From assembly GCF_014192375.1 (NCBI RefSeq), contig NZ_JACHXV010000002.1, positions 235,569 to 299,568 on the forward strand: a stretch of 64,000 nt of DNA, in the 5' to 3' direction. Shown one piece after another: positions 9,187-18,930 of the stretch. How positions within the stretch are numbered: position 1 is the stretch's first letter; the number at the start of each line of letters is the position of its first letter. Position numbers and translations under genes: made by a program. This DNA comes from Endobacter medicaginis (GTDB lineage Bacteria; Pseudomonadota; Alphaproteobacteria; Acetobacterales; Acetobacteraceae). A model generated the notes under the pieces. It did not search any database. It had not been told where the DNA came from and saw nothing but the letters and a program-made list of their open reading frames with translations.

Positions 9187-10383
9187 TCAACCTCGACCGA
9201 GAAACCGCCCGATGCGGCCCGGCACCTCGCGCATCAGGGCGGTCGGGCCGCAATAGCTGAAACGCACGAAATCATGACCCCGCACCGGATCGAAGTCGAT
9301 GCCCGGCGTTGCGGCGACATGCGCCTCCTCCAGCAGGCGACGGCAGAAGACACGGCTGTCGCGCAAGGCGGGGTCGGCGTCGAGTGCCGCAAGATCGGCG
9401 TAGAGATAGAACCCGCCTTCGGCGGACGAGAGGCGGTCGAGACCTATGGCGGGCAGGCGGGCGCGCAGATCGTCGCGTGTGGCGCGGTAGGCGAGCCGGT
9501 CGGCCTCCAGCTCGTCGGTGCAATCCATCGCGGCCAGCGCGACGCATTGCGCCAGATGCGGCGGCGAGATGAACAGGTTCTGTGCCAGCCGCTCCACCGC
9601 GCGCAGCAGATCGTCGGGCAGCACCATCCAGCCGACCCGCCAGCCGGTCATGCGCCAGTATTTGGAGAAGCTGTTGATGGTGATCGCCTCCTCCATCGCC
9701 GAGGCAGTGACGGGCGTGGGGCCATAATGAAGGCCGTGATAGATCTCGTCGCTGATCACACGCACGCCGTGGCGCGCGCACCACACGGCGATGTCGGCGA
9801 AGGCGTCCGCGCCGAGCATGGTGCCGGCCGGGTTGCAGGGGCTGGCGAGGATCAGCCCGTCCGGCGGCGGATCGAGAGCCGCGAGCATCGCGACGGTGGG
9901 CTGGAAATCGGTCTCCGGACCGCAGGGCAGCACCACCGGCTCCATGCCCAGCGCGGTGAGGATGTTCACGTAAGGCGGGTAATAGGGGCTGGCCAGGGCG
10001 ATGCGGTCACCGGGATCGAAGGCGGCGAGGAAGGCCAGCACGAAGCCGCCCGAAGCCCCGGTGGTGATGCAGATCCGCTCCGCCGACACCTCCACGCCGT
10101 GCAGGTCGGCCAGATGCCGGACGATACGGTGGCGCAGCGCGGGCAGGCCGAACGCCTGGGTATAGCCGAGCGACGGACCCCCTGCGGCAGTCGAAGCGTC
10201 GAGCAGGCGATGCGCCGCCGCAACCGCATCGCGCGGCGCTCCGCGCCCGGGCTGGCCGACCTCCATGCGGATCAGGCCCGGCGCCTCCGGCGGCAGCGTC
10301 GCGGCGAGGGTTTCGGCCGCGGCGACCACATCCATCGCCAGGAAGCTCGGGATGCGGCTGCCGCGGCCCTGTTTCAACGCCAT
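9187..10383 (-). CDS. PLP-dependent aminotransferase, class I/II
   Basis: A 398-residue fold-type I aminotransferase. It shows the substrate-binding glycine region EVGQPGRGAP, the PLP phosphate site TTGASGGF, the SPCNPAGT asparagine, DEIYHGLHY, and the Schiff-base lysine in NSFSKYWRMTGWRVGW (Lys241). A C-terminal arginine in FVRFSYCG would bind the substrate carboxylate. It belongs with the aspartate/aromatic-type enzymes; the actual substrate is not evident. It precedes the small 107-residue protein in one transcript. Confidence 0.88.
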   Translation of the reverse strand: MALKQGRGSRIPSFLAMDVVAAAETLAATLPPEAPGLIRMEVGQPGRGAPRDAVAAAHRLLDASTAAGGPSLGYTQAFGLPALRHRIVRHLADLHGVEVSAERICITTGASGGFVLAFLAAFDPGDRIALASPYYPPYVNILTALGMEPVVLPCGPETDFQPTVAMLAALDPPPDGLILASPCNPAGTMLGADAFADIAVWCARHGVRVISDEIYHGLHYGPTPVTASAMEEAITINSFSKYWRMTGWRVGWMVLPDDLLRAVERLAQNLFISPPHLAQCVALAAMDCTDELEADRLAYRATRDDLRARLPAIGLDRLSSAEGGFYLYADLAALDADPALRDSRVFCRRLLEEAHVAATPGIDFDPVRGHDFVRFSYCGPTALMREVPGRIGRFLGRG

Positions 10384-10396
10384 TGGTGCGCGGAGA

Positions 10397-11740
10397 TCAG
10401 CCGCTGGTCAGCGCGAGGCCCGCCCCGCGCTGATCGGTATGCACCGTGCAGCTCGACGCGGTACCGTTCGGGCAGGCAATGACATTGGCGCGGCCCTGCG
10501 CGGTGGCCGGGGTGATCGATGCAGCATTGCCGCCATGCACCGTCTGATACAGCGCGGAGGCGGCCTCGGCCGCGGCATCGGCCTGGCCGGAGGCGGCGAC
10601 CACCGCGACCGGCGCACTGCCGCGCTGGGCGATCGCGGCCGGCAGCAGCGGCAGCGGGTGCGAGGCCGGCGAGGCGGCCATCACGATGCCGGTGCCGGGC
10701 GCGATACGGCCATTGCCGAACAGGTTGTCCATGGTCAGCGCGCAGGCCACAGCGCCGCCCTGCGCGTCGGTGACAACGAAGCTGGTCGAGGCCGGCAGCA
10801 CGCCACCAGCACCACTCACCGCACCGCCGGACTGCAGGCGCCCATACTGCGCCGCCGCCGCGGTCCCGCCGGCATCGGGGGCGAACGACACGGTGGTCGC
10901 GCCGTCGGCCAGGGTCAGCGGATCGGTGGTCTGCGGCACGGCCGCACGCAGATCGGCGGCGGTGATGCCGGCATGGGCGTCATCCGCGGCGGCGGCGAAG
11001 GTCAGGCCCAGCGCGCCGGTATACATCTCGGTGCCGTCGCCGCGTGCGATGCCGTCGAGGGTCGCGGCCAGTTGCGGCTGCACCAGCGTGTCGCCGATCG
11101 CCAGCACGCCGCCTTGTCCATTCCCGAACACCGATGCGGCCTGGGCATCGGCGAGCAGCGGGGTCGCGACCACGGCGAGATCGTCAGCCAGCGCCTTGCT
11201 GACCTGCACACCCTGGCGGGCGAGGTTGGTCGCCGGCTGCACCAGGTCGCGGAACTGCACATGGCCCTGCGCGGCCTGCATCGCGACGATGCCGCGCAGC
11301 AGCATCGGCACCGCCGCCGGGCGGTCGGCCTGCGTGCCGGTGCCGGGATGCGGCAGGAACTGGAAGGCGCGCGGGGTGCGGCTTCGCGCATCTCGGGCGA
11401 GGCACACGCCGCCGCCGCCGAGGCTGGCACGCGACGGCAGCGTCACCGACAGTGCGAGGGCGAGCGTGGTCGCCGCATCGGCGGCATTGCCGCCACGCGC
11501 CAGCACGTCGCGCGCCGCCATCGCCGCGCGCGGCTCGTCGGCCACGACATCGCCGACATAGCCGGCCTGATACGGGTTGGGCGCGCCGACCAGCCGGGTG
11601 CGGGCGTCCTTGACCAGCGAGCTGACATCCGAGCAGCCGGAGAGCAGGACCGCGCCGGCCAGCGCAGCCCCCACGCGACGACGGCCGGCACGAAGCGATG
11701 CCCGCTGGCGGTGGGCGGTCGGGACGGCAGTTTCGGACAC
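10397..11740 (-). CDS. Gamma-glutamyltransferase-like lipoprotein
   Basis: I chose the GTG at 11740 because GGGGAA precedes it at good spacing and it puts a lipoprotein signal at the N terminus (lipobox LLSGC, Cys36). The 447-residue protein follows the gamma-glutamyltranspeptidase layout: MAARDVLARGGNAADAATT near 74-92, then an autoprocessing-site region LPASTSFVVTD (315-325) and a MDNLFGNG segment. It is shorter than the usual 550-600 residues. By eye the canonical Thr-Thr at the processing site is Ser318-Thr319, so the nucleophile may be serine. Activity on glutathione is not certain. Confidence 0.75.
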   Translation of the reverse strand: MSETAVPTAHRQRASLRAGRRRVGAALAGAVLLSGCSDVSSLVKDARTRLVGAPNPYQAGYVGDVVADEPRAAMAARDVLARGGNAADAATTLALALSVTLPSRASLGGGGVCLARDARSRTPRAFQFLPHPGTGTQADRPAAVPMLLRGIVAMQAAQGHVQFRDLVQPATNLARQGVQVSKALADDLAVVATPLLADAQAASVFGNGQGGVLAIGDTLVQPQLAATLDGIARGDGTEMYTGALGLTFAAAADDAHAGITAADLRAAVPQTTDPLTLADGATTVSFAPDAGGTAAAAQYGRLQSGGAVSGAGGVLPASTSFVVTDAQGGAVACALTMDNLFGNGRIAPGTGIVMAASPASHPLPLLPAAIAQRGSAPVAVVAASGQADAAAEAASALYQTVHGGNAASITPATAQGRANVIACPNGTASSCTVHTDQRGAGLALTSG

Positions 11741-11882
11741 GCGTTTCCCCGTTGTGGTCTTGACGTTGGCAGAGGTTGGGTGGTCGTAAGTCACTGTCTG
11801 GAAATCCGGCACAGTCACTAACCCTATCGCCTCGCCCCGGCAACAGCCCGGCAGCGGCGCCCATGATCGAGGAACCAACCCG

Positions 11883-12608
11883 TTGGCCGGATTTCGCCCC
11901 CTGCTTGCCGCGTCGCTGATCCCGCTCGCCCTGCCCGCCGCCGCGCAGGCCGACAGTTTCACCCCCGCCCAGCGGCAGGAGATCGTGCAGATCATGCGCC
12001 AGGCGCTGAAATCCGATCCGTCGATCCTCGCGGACGCCATCACCGCCTTGCGGGCGAAGAGCGAGGATGACGAGACCGCCAGCCAGCAGGCCGCCCTCGC
12101 CGCCCAGCGCGGCAAGCTGGACAACACCCCTGGCGATGCGGTGATCGGCAACCCGCATGGCAGCGTGACGCTGTATGAATTCTACGACCCGCGCTGCCCA
12201 TGGTGCCGACGGATGGTCGGTGATGTGGAGAAGCTGGCGCGGACCAATCCCGACCTGCGCATCGTGCTCAAGCTGATCGCCATCCTCGGCCCGGCCAGCA
12301 CGCTGGACGGGCGTGCGATCCTGGCGGCGGCCAACCAGAACGCCTATGCAGCGATGCAGCGCGCGCTGATGACCGACAGCGCCGAGCCGAGTGCCGCGCG
12401 CATCCGCCAGATCGCGATCGGCCTGCATCTCGATGCCGACCGTCTCGCCGCCGACATGGACAGCCCGACGGTGACGGCGGCACTCGACGCACAGCGCGCG
12501 CTCGCCACCTCGCTGCGCATCAGCGGCACGCCGACCTTCATCGAGGGCAGCCGGATCGCGCCCGGCGCGATGTCGGCCGAAGACCTGGCGAAATTCATCA
12601 AGGGCTGA
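11883..12608 (+). CDS. DsbA-family thiol:disulfide oxidoreductase, periplasmic
   Basis: A 241-residue protein starting at TTG 11883, preceded by GAGGA. It has a cleavable signal (LIPLALPAAAQA), a helical N-terminal extension (25-80) as in ScsC/Com1-like proteins, the CPWC redox site (Cys105, Cys108) and a cis-proline loop SGTPTF near 218. It likely oxidises or isomerises exported proteins. It is divergent from the gamma-glutamyltransferase-like gene across 142 bases that must carry both promoters. Confidence 0.85.
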   Translation: MAGFRPLLAASLIPLALPAAAQADSFTPAQRQEIVQIMRQALKSDPSILADAITALRAKSEDDETASQQAALAAQRGKLDNTPGDAVIGNPHGSVTLYEFYDPRCPWCRRMVGDVEKLARTNPDLRIVLKLIAILGPASTLDGRAILAAANQNAYAAMQRALMTDSAEPSAARIRQIAIGLHLDADRLAADMDSPTVTAALDAQRALATSLRISGTPTFIEGSRIAPGAMSAEDLAKFIKG

Positions 12609-12618
12609 GCCGGACGGC

Positions 12619-12653
12619 GCCGCCGGTCACAGGCTGGGCGCGTGACCGGCGGC
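12619..12653. terminator. Hairpin between convergent genes
   Basis: GCCGCCGGTCAC (12619-12630) and GTGACCGGCGGC (12642-12653) form a perfect 12-bp stem with an 11-base loop. It overlaps the stop codon of the minus-strand gene and follows the DsbA-type gene by 10 bases. There is no T-run. Confidence 0.6.
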
Positions 12654-13682
12654 GGCTTCCTGTTTCGCCTTCGCCGCCGCGGCGGCAGCCGAGATGCGGG
12701 CCGCGCGCAGCGCCTCGAGATCGGCGAGTGCCGCTGACTGGTCGATGATGTGCTGGAAGATCAGGTCGAAGGCCGACCCGTCCGACGCGGCGCGATGCGC
12801 CGACACACTGATGGTGATGCCGCAGCCCGGGATGAAGCCGGTCCACAGCGGCATCGCCACCAGGCCGGGATCGGAGGCCAGCAGCGCCATGTCGAAGCCG
12901 GTATGGTCGGCGATGCTCACGCATTCGGGCAGTTTCGTCGGTGGCGCGGCCGGCCCACGGGGCGGGGCTGGGCTGGCGGGCGGGGCATCCGCCGCCTGGG
13001 CGGCAGGCCCTTCCGGGGTGGCGAGGGCCTCGATCTTCGGCATCGCCGTGGCGGGTGGCACCGGGCTTGCCTGCGGGAAGGCACGGGTGGCGGTCAGCGT
13101 ATCGGGCGCATCGGGGCCGCCGGTCAGCGGCGGCAGGATCAGCCCATAGGTGGTCTGCAAGGCGACGCGCAGCTTGGCGTCGCCGACCAGTTCCTCGGGG
13201 CCATAGCGATGCAGCCGCAGGATCTCGGTGGCGCGATTGCCGGCGAACTGGCTGAACACCACGGCGATCTGCTCCACCGGCGCGACGGAAGCGGCCCCTG
13301 CGGCATCAGCCGGCTTGTCGCCCGCCTTCTGGACCGCCCGCGTGCCGGCGCGCGGCCTGACTGCTTTGGAGCGCAGCAGCAGCGCGGCGACGAAGGTGTC
13401 GTGTCCATCGGCGGTCGGCCGGCGGATGGTCTGGCTGTCGAACTCGCGTCCATGCAGCGCCGCCTCCACCTCCGCCGGCGTCATGCCGAGCCGCAGCCCG
13501 CCGATCGCGAAGCCGGCCGGGTCGAGCAGCGCCGGGGTCGCTGTCGGCGGCGGAGTGGGAGCGGGGGCGGCTGCCGAGGGCGGGGGCGGGTCAGCCGCCG
13601 GCGGCGCACAGGACGCAGACAGGCTCCACAGCCCGGCCACCGCCCCGGCGGCCCACCCCGCATACCGCCCCGTATGACGCAT
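12627..13682 (-). CDS. Exported proline/alanine-rich protein of unknown function
   Basis: A 351-residue protein with a signal sequence that may be a lipoprotein signal (SLSASC, Cys25). It then has a Pro/Ala linker (26-52) and a segment GGLRLGMTPAEVEAAL (about 60-76) of the type seen at the start of small periplasmic SmpA/BamE-like repeats. A second Pro/Ala linker (about 215-255) precedes a C-terminal domain with three further cysteines and an Ala/Lys tail. I do not recognise the family. The gene ends three bases before hemA begins its 3' end on the same strand, so it probably follows hemA in the transcript. Confidence 0.7.
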   Translation of the reverse strand: MRHTGRYAGWAAGAVAGLWSLSASCAPPAADPPPPSAAAPAPTPPPTATPALLDPAGFAIGGLRLGMTPAEVEAALHGREFDSQTIRRPTADGHDTFVAALLLRSKAVRPRAGTRAVQKAGDKPADAAGAASVAPVEQIAVVFSQFAGNRATEILRLHRYGPEELVGDAKLRVALQTTYGLILPPLTGGPDAPDTLTATRAFPQASPVPPATAMPKIEALATPEGPAAQAADAPPASPAPPRGPAAPPTKLPECVSIADHTGFDMALLASDPGLVAMPLWTGFIPGCGITISVSAHRAASDGSAFDLIFQHIIDQSAALADLEALRAARISAAAAAAKAKQEAAAGHAPSL

Positions 13683-13684
13683 CC

Positions 13685-14944
13685 TCAGGCCGCCTCGACG
13701 TCATCTCGCTGACGCCGTGCCGGGCTGGCTTCCGCCATCAACTCCGACAGGGCCGCGACCAGCGCATCCATCATCGCATCGCTGTGGCGGGGGCCCGGGG
13801 TGAGGCGCAGGCGCTCCTGGCCACGCGGCACGGTGGGGTAGTTGATCGGGGTGGCGTAGATGCCGAACTCGTCGAGCAGCCGGCGCGAGATCTCGGCGAC
13901 CCGCTCCGCGTCGCCGACCGGGATCGGCACGATATGGCTGGGCGTGGGCAGATGCGGCACACCGGCCGCGTCCAGCCGGGCGCGCAGGGCGGCCACGCGC
14001 TCGAACAGGTGTTCGCGACGATGGTTCTGCGCCCGCACCGCCCGCACCGAAGCGAGTGCCGCGGCCACCACCGCGGGCGGCAGCGAGGTGGTGAAGATGA
14101 AGCCCGAGGCCGTCGAGCGCAGGAAGTCGATAATCGCGGCGCTGGCCGCGACATAGCCGCCATGGCAGCCGAACCCCTTGGCCAGAGTGCCCTCGATCAG
14201 ATCCACCTCGCCCGCGACCCCGTCACGCTCCGACACGCCGCCGCCGGTGGCGCCGTACAGACCCACCGCATGCACCTCGTCGAGATAGGTGATCGCCCCG
14301 TAGCGCTTCGCCAGCCGGCAGATCGCGCCGATATCGGCGATGTCGCCATCCATCGAATAGACACTCTCGAAGGCAATCATCTTCGGTGCATCGGCAGGTG
14401 CGGCGGCGAGCTTGGCCTCGAGATCGGCGAGATCGTTATGGGCGAAAATCACGCAACGTGCGGCCCCGGGACGACCGTTCGCCGCACCCTTGATGCCGGC
14501 GATCATCGAGGCGTGGTTCTTCTCGTCGGAAAAACAGATCCAGCCCGGCATCGAGGTCAGGATGGTCTGCAGGCTGGCCTGGTTCGACACATAGCCGGAC
14601 ACGAACAGCAGGGCCGCCTCCTTGCCGTGCAGGGCGGCGAGTTCGGCCTCGAGCGCGTCGTGCAGCGGCGAGGTGCCGGCGATGTTGCGCGTTCCGCCCG
14701 CGCCCGCGCCATGGTCGCGCAGCGCCGCGATGCCGGCCTCGACCACGTCGGGGTCGACACCCATGCCGAGATAGTCGTTGCTCGACCACACCACGATGTC
14801 ACGCGGGCCGGAGCCGCTCGCGCGGTCGTAATGCGGATAGCGTACGCCGTCACGCGCGAGCGCGGTGAAGCGCCGGTAGCGCCCCTGCGCCTGGATGTCG
14901 GCCAGCGTGCGCCGGCAATGCTGCTCGAACCCGGTGGTACCCAT
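13685..14944 (-). CDS. hemA: 5-aminolevulinate synthase
   Basis: PLP enzyme condensing glycine and succinyl-CoA to 5-aminolevulinate, the first step of haem synthesis in alphaproteobacteria (C4 pathway). I start at ATG 14944, preceded by GGGACGAG, giving 419 residues; codons further upstream to 15019 add an unrelated N terminus. Visible signatures are [38 protein letters not shown], the PLP aspartate in [11 protein letters not shown] and the Schiff-base lysine Lys256 in [13 protein letters not shown]. The length matches Rhodobacter-type HemA. Confidence 0.96.
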   Translation of the reverse strand: MGTTGFEQHCRRTLADIQAQGRYRRFTALARDGVRYPHYDRASGSGPRDIVVWSSNDYLGMGVDPDVVEAGIAALRDHGAGAGGTRNIAGTSPLHDALEAELAALHGKEAALLFVSGYVSNQASLQTILTSMPGWICFSDEKNHASMIAGIKGAANGRPGAARCVIFAHNDLADLEAKLAAAPADAPKMIAFESVYSMDGDIADIGAICRLAKRYGAITYLDEVHAVGLYGATGGGVSERDGVAGEVDLIEGTLAKGFGCHGGYVAASAAIIDFLRSTASGFIFTTSLPPAVVAAALASVRAVRAQNHRREHLFERVAALRARLDAAGVPHLPTPSHIVPIPVGDAERVAEISRRLLDEFGIYATPINYPTVPRGQERLRLTPGPRHSDAMMDALVAALSELMAEASPARRQRDDVEAA

Positions 14945-15086
14945 TCGCTTCGCTCGTCCCCCGCCCCACACTGCGTGCCGCCGCGCAGGGCGGGCCGCAT
15001 CCGGCGGGACATTGATCAACGGGCGCCAGATCAGACCTCCGCAGCCCCCGCGTCAATGACAACGATCAAAAATGCCCGGGTTTTCG

Positions 15087-15209
15087 TCACCAGCCATAAG
15101 GGTGCGGATGCCACCCATAGGGATGATAGTACGGGCCGCCATAGACGACACAGCCATTGAGCGCGAGCAGCGCTGCGAATGCGAGGGTGATGGTCACGGT
15201 GCGGGTCAT
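15087..15209 (-). CDS. Very small lipoprotein, 40 residues
   Basis: ATG at 15209 is preceded by GGAGGAA, an excellent ribosome site. The product has a lipoprotein signal ending ALNGC (Cys20). Its mature part is only about 20 residues, dominated by Tyr, Pro, His, Gly and Trp (GGPYYHPYGWHPHPYGW). The length, lipobox and ribosome site together argue that it is real. The His/Tyr repeats could bind metal or peptidoglycan, but no function can be assigned. It sits between hemA and another lipoprotein gene on the same strand. Confidence 0.7.
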   Translation of the reverse strand: MTRTVTITLAFAALLALNGCVVYGGPYYHPYGWHPHPYGW

Positions 15210-15303
15210 CGGCAGAGTTCCTCCCTGCCCCGGCTATTGGCCCGCGATGTGTCGGCAATCTGGCGATCACGCAACGCTCGTCGCAGATCGGTAAGTGAAT
15301 GTG

Positions 15304-15810
15304 TCAGTGCAGATAGATCCGCACGGCTCCCTGGCTGCCCGGCGGCAGGGGCTCGCTCGCCGCCCCGACCTGGACCTGGGCGATCGCCGCGCCGTCATCG
15401 ACGATCGCCTGCGCCACCGGGCCGAGCAGCGCGTGCGCCGCACGCTCGCCCCCGGCAACGGTCGCATCGACGCTGCCTGCGGCCGGCACCGTCTGACGAA
15501 GCTCGAACAGCACGTTGGGTTTGCGCGCCAGTGCCGCCTGCACCGCCTGCTTCAGCGGGGCGCGCCACTGGTCGGGAGCCGTGCCGGCCTCGATGGTGAT
15601 CAGCGGTCCCGGACCGGGCCTGCCCGGCGGGGCGGGCGGCAGATGCGGCTGCGGCGGCAGGCCGGCTTTCGGATCAAAGGTGCGCTGGTCGACGATGCCC
15701 ACATGCTGGAGCCGCGCACAGCCGGAAATGAGACAGATCGTCGCCAGGGCCAACGTAGGCAGCAAGCCGAGCGGACGAAACGGGCGAACCGGGGAGCGAC
15801 GGACCATCAT
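15304..15810 (-). CDS. Lipoprotein of unknown function
   Basis: A 168-residue protein from ATGATG at 15810 (second ATG 15807). It has a lipobox in TICLISGC near residue 31, a Pro-rich linker (LPPQPHLPPAPPGRPGPGP) and a compact C-terminal domain of about 100 residues with alternating helices and strands. The last part reads QGAVRIYLH. I recognise no named family. It is divergent from the transketolase-like gene across 153 bases. Confidence 0.75.
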   Translation of the reverse strand: MMVRRSPVRPFRPLGLLPTLALATICLISGCARLQHVGIVDQRTFDPKAGLPPQPHLPPAPPGRPGPGPLITIEAGTAPDQWRAPLKQAVQAALARKPNVLFELRQTVPAAGSVDATVAGGERAAHALLGPVAQAIVDDGAAIAQVQVGAASEPLPPGSQGAVRIYLH

Positions 15811-15963
15811 GGGCGGCAGGCTTGCAGGCTTCGCCGCACAACTCAACTCCGCCCGATACGGAAAAGAGAGGGGCGACACGGCCGGCAACGGGGCTTGCCG
15901 GGGTCCGGCACGGCTGGCAAACAGTGGCTCCGAACCAATTCGACGGCTGGCGGGGAGAGCGGG

Positions 15964-17874
15964 GTGCGGGAGGCGGACATCACCATTCCGGTCGCCTACG
16001 CCCCCGCGGCCACCCCGGACCACTCTCCCGCCAATGCCCCCGGGGACGCGATTCGCCGTCTCGCCCGGATCGCCGGACTGTCGGAAGCGGACGCCGCCGA
16101 CGATCCTCTCGGCCTGCGGATGGCCGATGTCGCGGCGGTGCTCTGGCAACAGGCGCTGCGTTTCGATGCCGCCGATCCGGGCTGGGCGGATCGCGACCGT
16201 TTCGTGCTTTCGGCGCCGCGCCACAGCTTCCTGCTCTACGCGCTGCTGCATCTCACCGGACATGAAGGCATCGAGCTGCGCGACCTGCGGCGGTTCGGCC
16301 GGCTCAACAGTCCGACCGCCCGACAGGCCGCGCACGGGCTGCACCCCGCGATCGAGGCCAGTGTCGGACCGCCCGGCCAGGGGCTGGCGATGGGCGCCGG
16401 CATGGCGCTGGCCGAGCGCATGCTGGCCGGCCGGTTCGGCCGCTCGCTGGTCGATCACCGCATCTGGGTGATGGCGGGTGCGGCCGATCTCGCCGCCGGC
16501 GTGGCACAGGAGGCGGCAGCCCTCGCCGGGCGCATGGGGCTCGAACGGCTCACGGTGCTGTTCGAGGAGACCGATCCCGAGGAAGGGCGCCTGCATGCGG
16601 CCCGGTTCGCCGCCTGCGGCTGGAGCGTGCGGCGGGTGGCGCGCGACGATGCCGAGGCGATCGCCTCTGCGCTGGCGGCCGCACAGCGCGGCCGCCGCCC
16701 GGCTCTGATCGCCTGTGCGGGCGCGAGCACGGCGGCTGGCGGTGGTGGTCAGGTCAGTGACTGGGTCGAGACCGGACGGCGCAATACCGGCACCCGCCGC
16801 GGCTGGCTCAAGCGCCTCAAGACCCATGCCAGGCGCGAGGAGTTCCTGCGCCTGCAGGCCGGTCGTCTGCCGCAGGACTGGAAGCCGGTCTGGCTCGACC
16901 GCGCTGCGCACGAGCCGCGCCGGCTGCCTCATCAGCCCGACGCGCAGGCGGGCCTGCCGCCTGTGCTGCACACGCTGCTGCCGGAGCTGGTCGGGCTGTC
17001 GGCCCGCCACGAGGGTGAGACCGGCGCCGCCTGCGTTCCGGCGCGCCCGGGCGCGGAGCTGGCCTGCGGCACCCAGGAGCACGGCATGGCCGGTCTGCTG
17101 AACGGGCTGGCGCTGCATGGCGGCCTGCGCGGCATCGGCATCGCCTCGTTCGTCTCCGTCGACCGCATGCGGGTCGCACTGCGGCTGGCGGCGCTGATGC
17201 GGCTGGGGGTGATCTACCTGCTCGCCGATGACGGGCTTTCGCGCGGCGAGGACGGTCCGGCCTTCCAGCCGGTCGAGCAGCTCGCCTCGCTGCGCGCGAT
17301 GCCGAATGTGGCGGTGTTCCGTCCCGGCGACCCGTCGGAGCTCGCCGAATGCTGGACGCTGGCGCTGGAGCGCACCGAGGGGCCGAGCGTGATCGCGCTG
17401 GGCCGTGGCGCGTTGCCGCGGCTGCGCGAGGTCGGCGGCGGACTGGGCGCGGTGATCGGGCCGCTCGAATCCAGCCCCGCGCCGCTGCCCTGTGCGATGG
17501 GCGGCTACGTCCTGCGCGAGGCGCGCGCGCGGCGGATGGCGACGCTGATTGCCACGGGTGCGGAGCTGCCGGTCGCACTCGCCGCACGCGACATCCTGCG
17601 CGGCTCCGGCATCGACGTGGCCGTGGTTTCGCTGCCCTGCTGGGAGTTGTTCGCCCGCACGCCGGCGGACTATCGTGCGCGTGTGCTGGGCGAGGTGCCC
17701 CGGTTCGGGATCGAGGCGGCGTCCGGCTTCGGCTGGGAGCGCTGGCTCGGCGACGGCGGGGTCTTCATCGGCATGGACGGGTTCGGCGCCTCCGCCCCCG
17801 CGCCGGATCTGTATCGACATTTCGGCATCACGCCGGATGCTGTGGCCGACGCGGTGCGTCGCGCCCTCGGCTAG
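15964..17874 (+). CDS. Transketolase-like protein lacking cofactor-binding residues
   Basis: The 636-residue product follows transketolase along its length (start GTG 15964 after GGGGAG). FVLSAPRHSFLLYALLHLTG, GQGLAMGAGMALAERML, TQEHGMAGLLNGLALHGG and GEDGPAFQPVEQL align with canonical segments. The diphosphate/Mg motif, normally GDGCL, reads GAADL (172-176), and the usual asparagine segment is FEETDPEEG. The usual GHGS histidine is Arg and the GHPE histidine is Gln. Only the activator Glu (QEH) is kept. It heads an operon with gap and pgk. No stops or frameshifts are present, so it is probably translated, perhaps as a non-catalytic paralogue. Confidence 0.85.
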   Translation: MREADITIPVAYAPAATPDHSPANAPGDAIRRLARIAGLSEADAADDPLGLRMADVAAVLWQQALRFDAADPGWADRDRFVLSAPRHSFLLYALLHLTGHEGIELRDLRRFGRLNSPTARQAAHGLHPAIEASVGPPGQGLAMGAGMALAERMLAGRFGRSLVDHRIWVMAGAADLAAGVAQEAAALAGRMGLERLTVLFEETDPEEGRLHAARFAACGWSVRRVARDDAEAIASALAAAQRGRRPALIACAGASTAAGGGGQVSDWVETGRRNTGTRRGWLKRLKTHARREEFLRLQAGRLPQDWKPVWLDRAAHEPRRLPHQPDAQAGLPPVLHTLLPELVGLSARHEGETGAACVPARPGAELACGTQEHGMAGLLNGLALHGGLRGIGIASFVSVDRMRVALRLAALMRLGVIYLLADDGLSRGEDGPAFQPVEQLASLRAMPNVAVFRPGDPSELAECWTLALERTEGPSVIALGRGALPRLREVGGGLGAVIGPLESSPAPLPCAMGGYVLREARARRMATLIATGAELPVALAARDILRGSGIDVAVVSLPCWELFARTPADYRARVLGEVPRFGIEAASGFGWERWLGDGGVFIGMDGFGASAPAPDLYRHFGITPDAVADAVRRALG

Positions 17875-17910
17875 GTCAAACACTGCAATCGTCTGCGAGG
17901 AAACATCGAT

Positions 17911-18930
17911 ATGCCGGTTAAAGTCGCCATCAACGGGTTCGGTCGCATCGGGCGCCTGGTGCTGCGGGGGATCGTCGAGAGCGGCCGCACCGATGTGGTG
18001 CCGGTGGCGATCAACGATCTCGGCAGCGTCGAGGCCAATGCCCATCTGTTCCGCTACGACAGCGTGCACGGTCGCTTCCCCGGCACGGTGAAGGTCGAGG
18101 GCGACAGCCTCCTCATCGAGCACAACGGCAAGACCTACGGTCCGATCAAGGTCTCGGCCGAGCGCGACCCGTCCAAGGTGCCTTACCAGGGCGTCGACGT
18201 GGCGATGGAGTGCACGGGTCTGTTCACCAAGAAGGAATCGGCCGCCCAACTCATCACCGCCGGTGCGCGCAAGGTGCTGGTCTCCGCCCCCGCCGACGGC
18301 GTGGACGCGACCATCGTCTACGGCGTCAACCAGAACGTCATCACTCCGGAGATGACGGTGATCTCGAACGCGTCCTGCACCACGAACTGCCTCGCCCCGA
18401 TGGCCAAGGTGCTCGACGACGCGATCGGCATCGAGCGCGGCTACATGGTGACGATCCACTCCTACACCGGCGACCAGCGCACGGTGGACACGCTGCACAA
18501 GGACCCTCACCGCGCGCGTGCGGCGGCCGTCAACATGATCCCGACCTCGACCGGTGCGGCCCGCGCCGTCGGGCTGGTGCTGCCGAAGCTGAAAGGCAAG
18601 CTCGACGGCACCGCGATCCGCGTGCCGACGCCGAACGTGTCGCTGGTCTCGCTCGACATCGTGCCGGAAAAGATCCCCGGCTCGGTCGACGAGGTGAACG
18701 CGCTGTTCAAGGCCGCCGCCGAGGGGCCGCTGAAGGGCATCCTGGTCTACAGCACCGATCCGCTGGTCAGCTCCGACTTCAACCATGTGGTCGCGTCCTG
18801 CTCGTTCGACGCCACCCAGACCGCGCTGGTCGATGGCGGCAAGCTGGTGCGTGTGTGCGGCTGGTATGACAACGAGTGGGGTTTCTCGAACCGCATGAGC
18901 GACACCGCCGCCGCGTTCGGTTCGGTCTGA
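17911..18930 (+). CDS. gap: Glyceraldehyde-3-phosphate dehydrogenase
   Basis: Glycolytic and gluconeogenic enzyme converting glyceraldehyde 3-phosphate, NAD and phosphate to 1,3-bisphosphoglycerate. The 339-residue protein has the Rossmann start [13 protein letters not shown], the catalytic cysteine in [13 protein letters not shown] (Cys156) and the general base His183 in HSYTGDQ. A GAGGA ribosome site precedes it. Its stop TGA shares one base with the ATG of pgk, so the two are translationally coupled. Confidence 0.97.
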   Translation: MPVKVAINGFGRIGRLVLRGIVESGRTDVVPVAINDLGSVEANAHLFRYDSVHGRFPGTVKVEGDSLLIEHNGKTYGPIKVSAERDPSKVPYQGVDVAMECTGLFTKKESAAQLITAGARKVLVSAPADGVDATIVYGVNQNVITPEMTVISNASCTTNCLAPMAKVLDDAIGIERGYMVTIHSYTGDQRTVDTLHKDPHRARAAAVNMIPTSTGAARAVGLVLPKLKGKLDGTAIRVPTPNVSLVSLDIVPEKIPGSVDEVNALFKAAAEGPLKGILVYSTDPLVSSDFNHVVASCSFDATQTALVDGGKLVRVCGWYDNEWGFSNRMSDTAAAFGSV

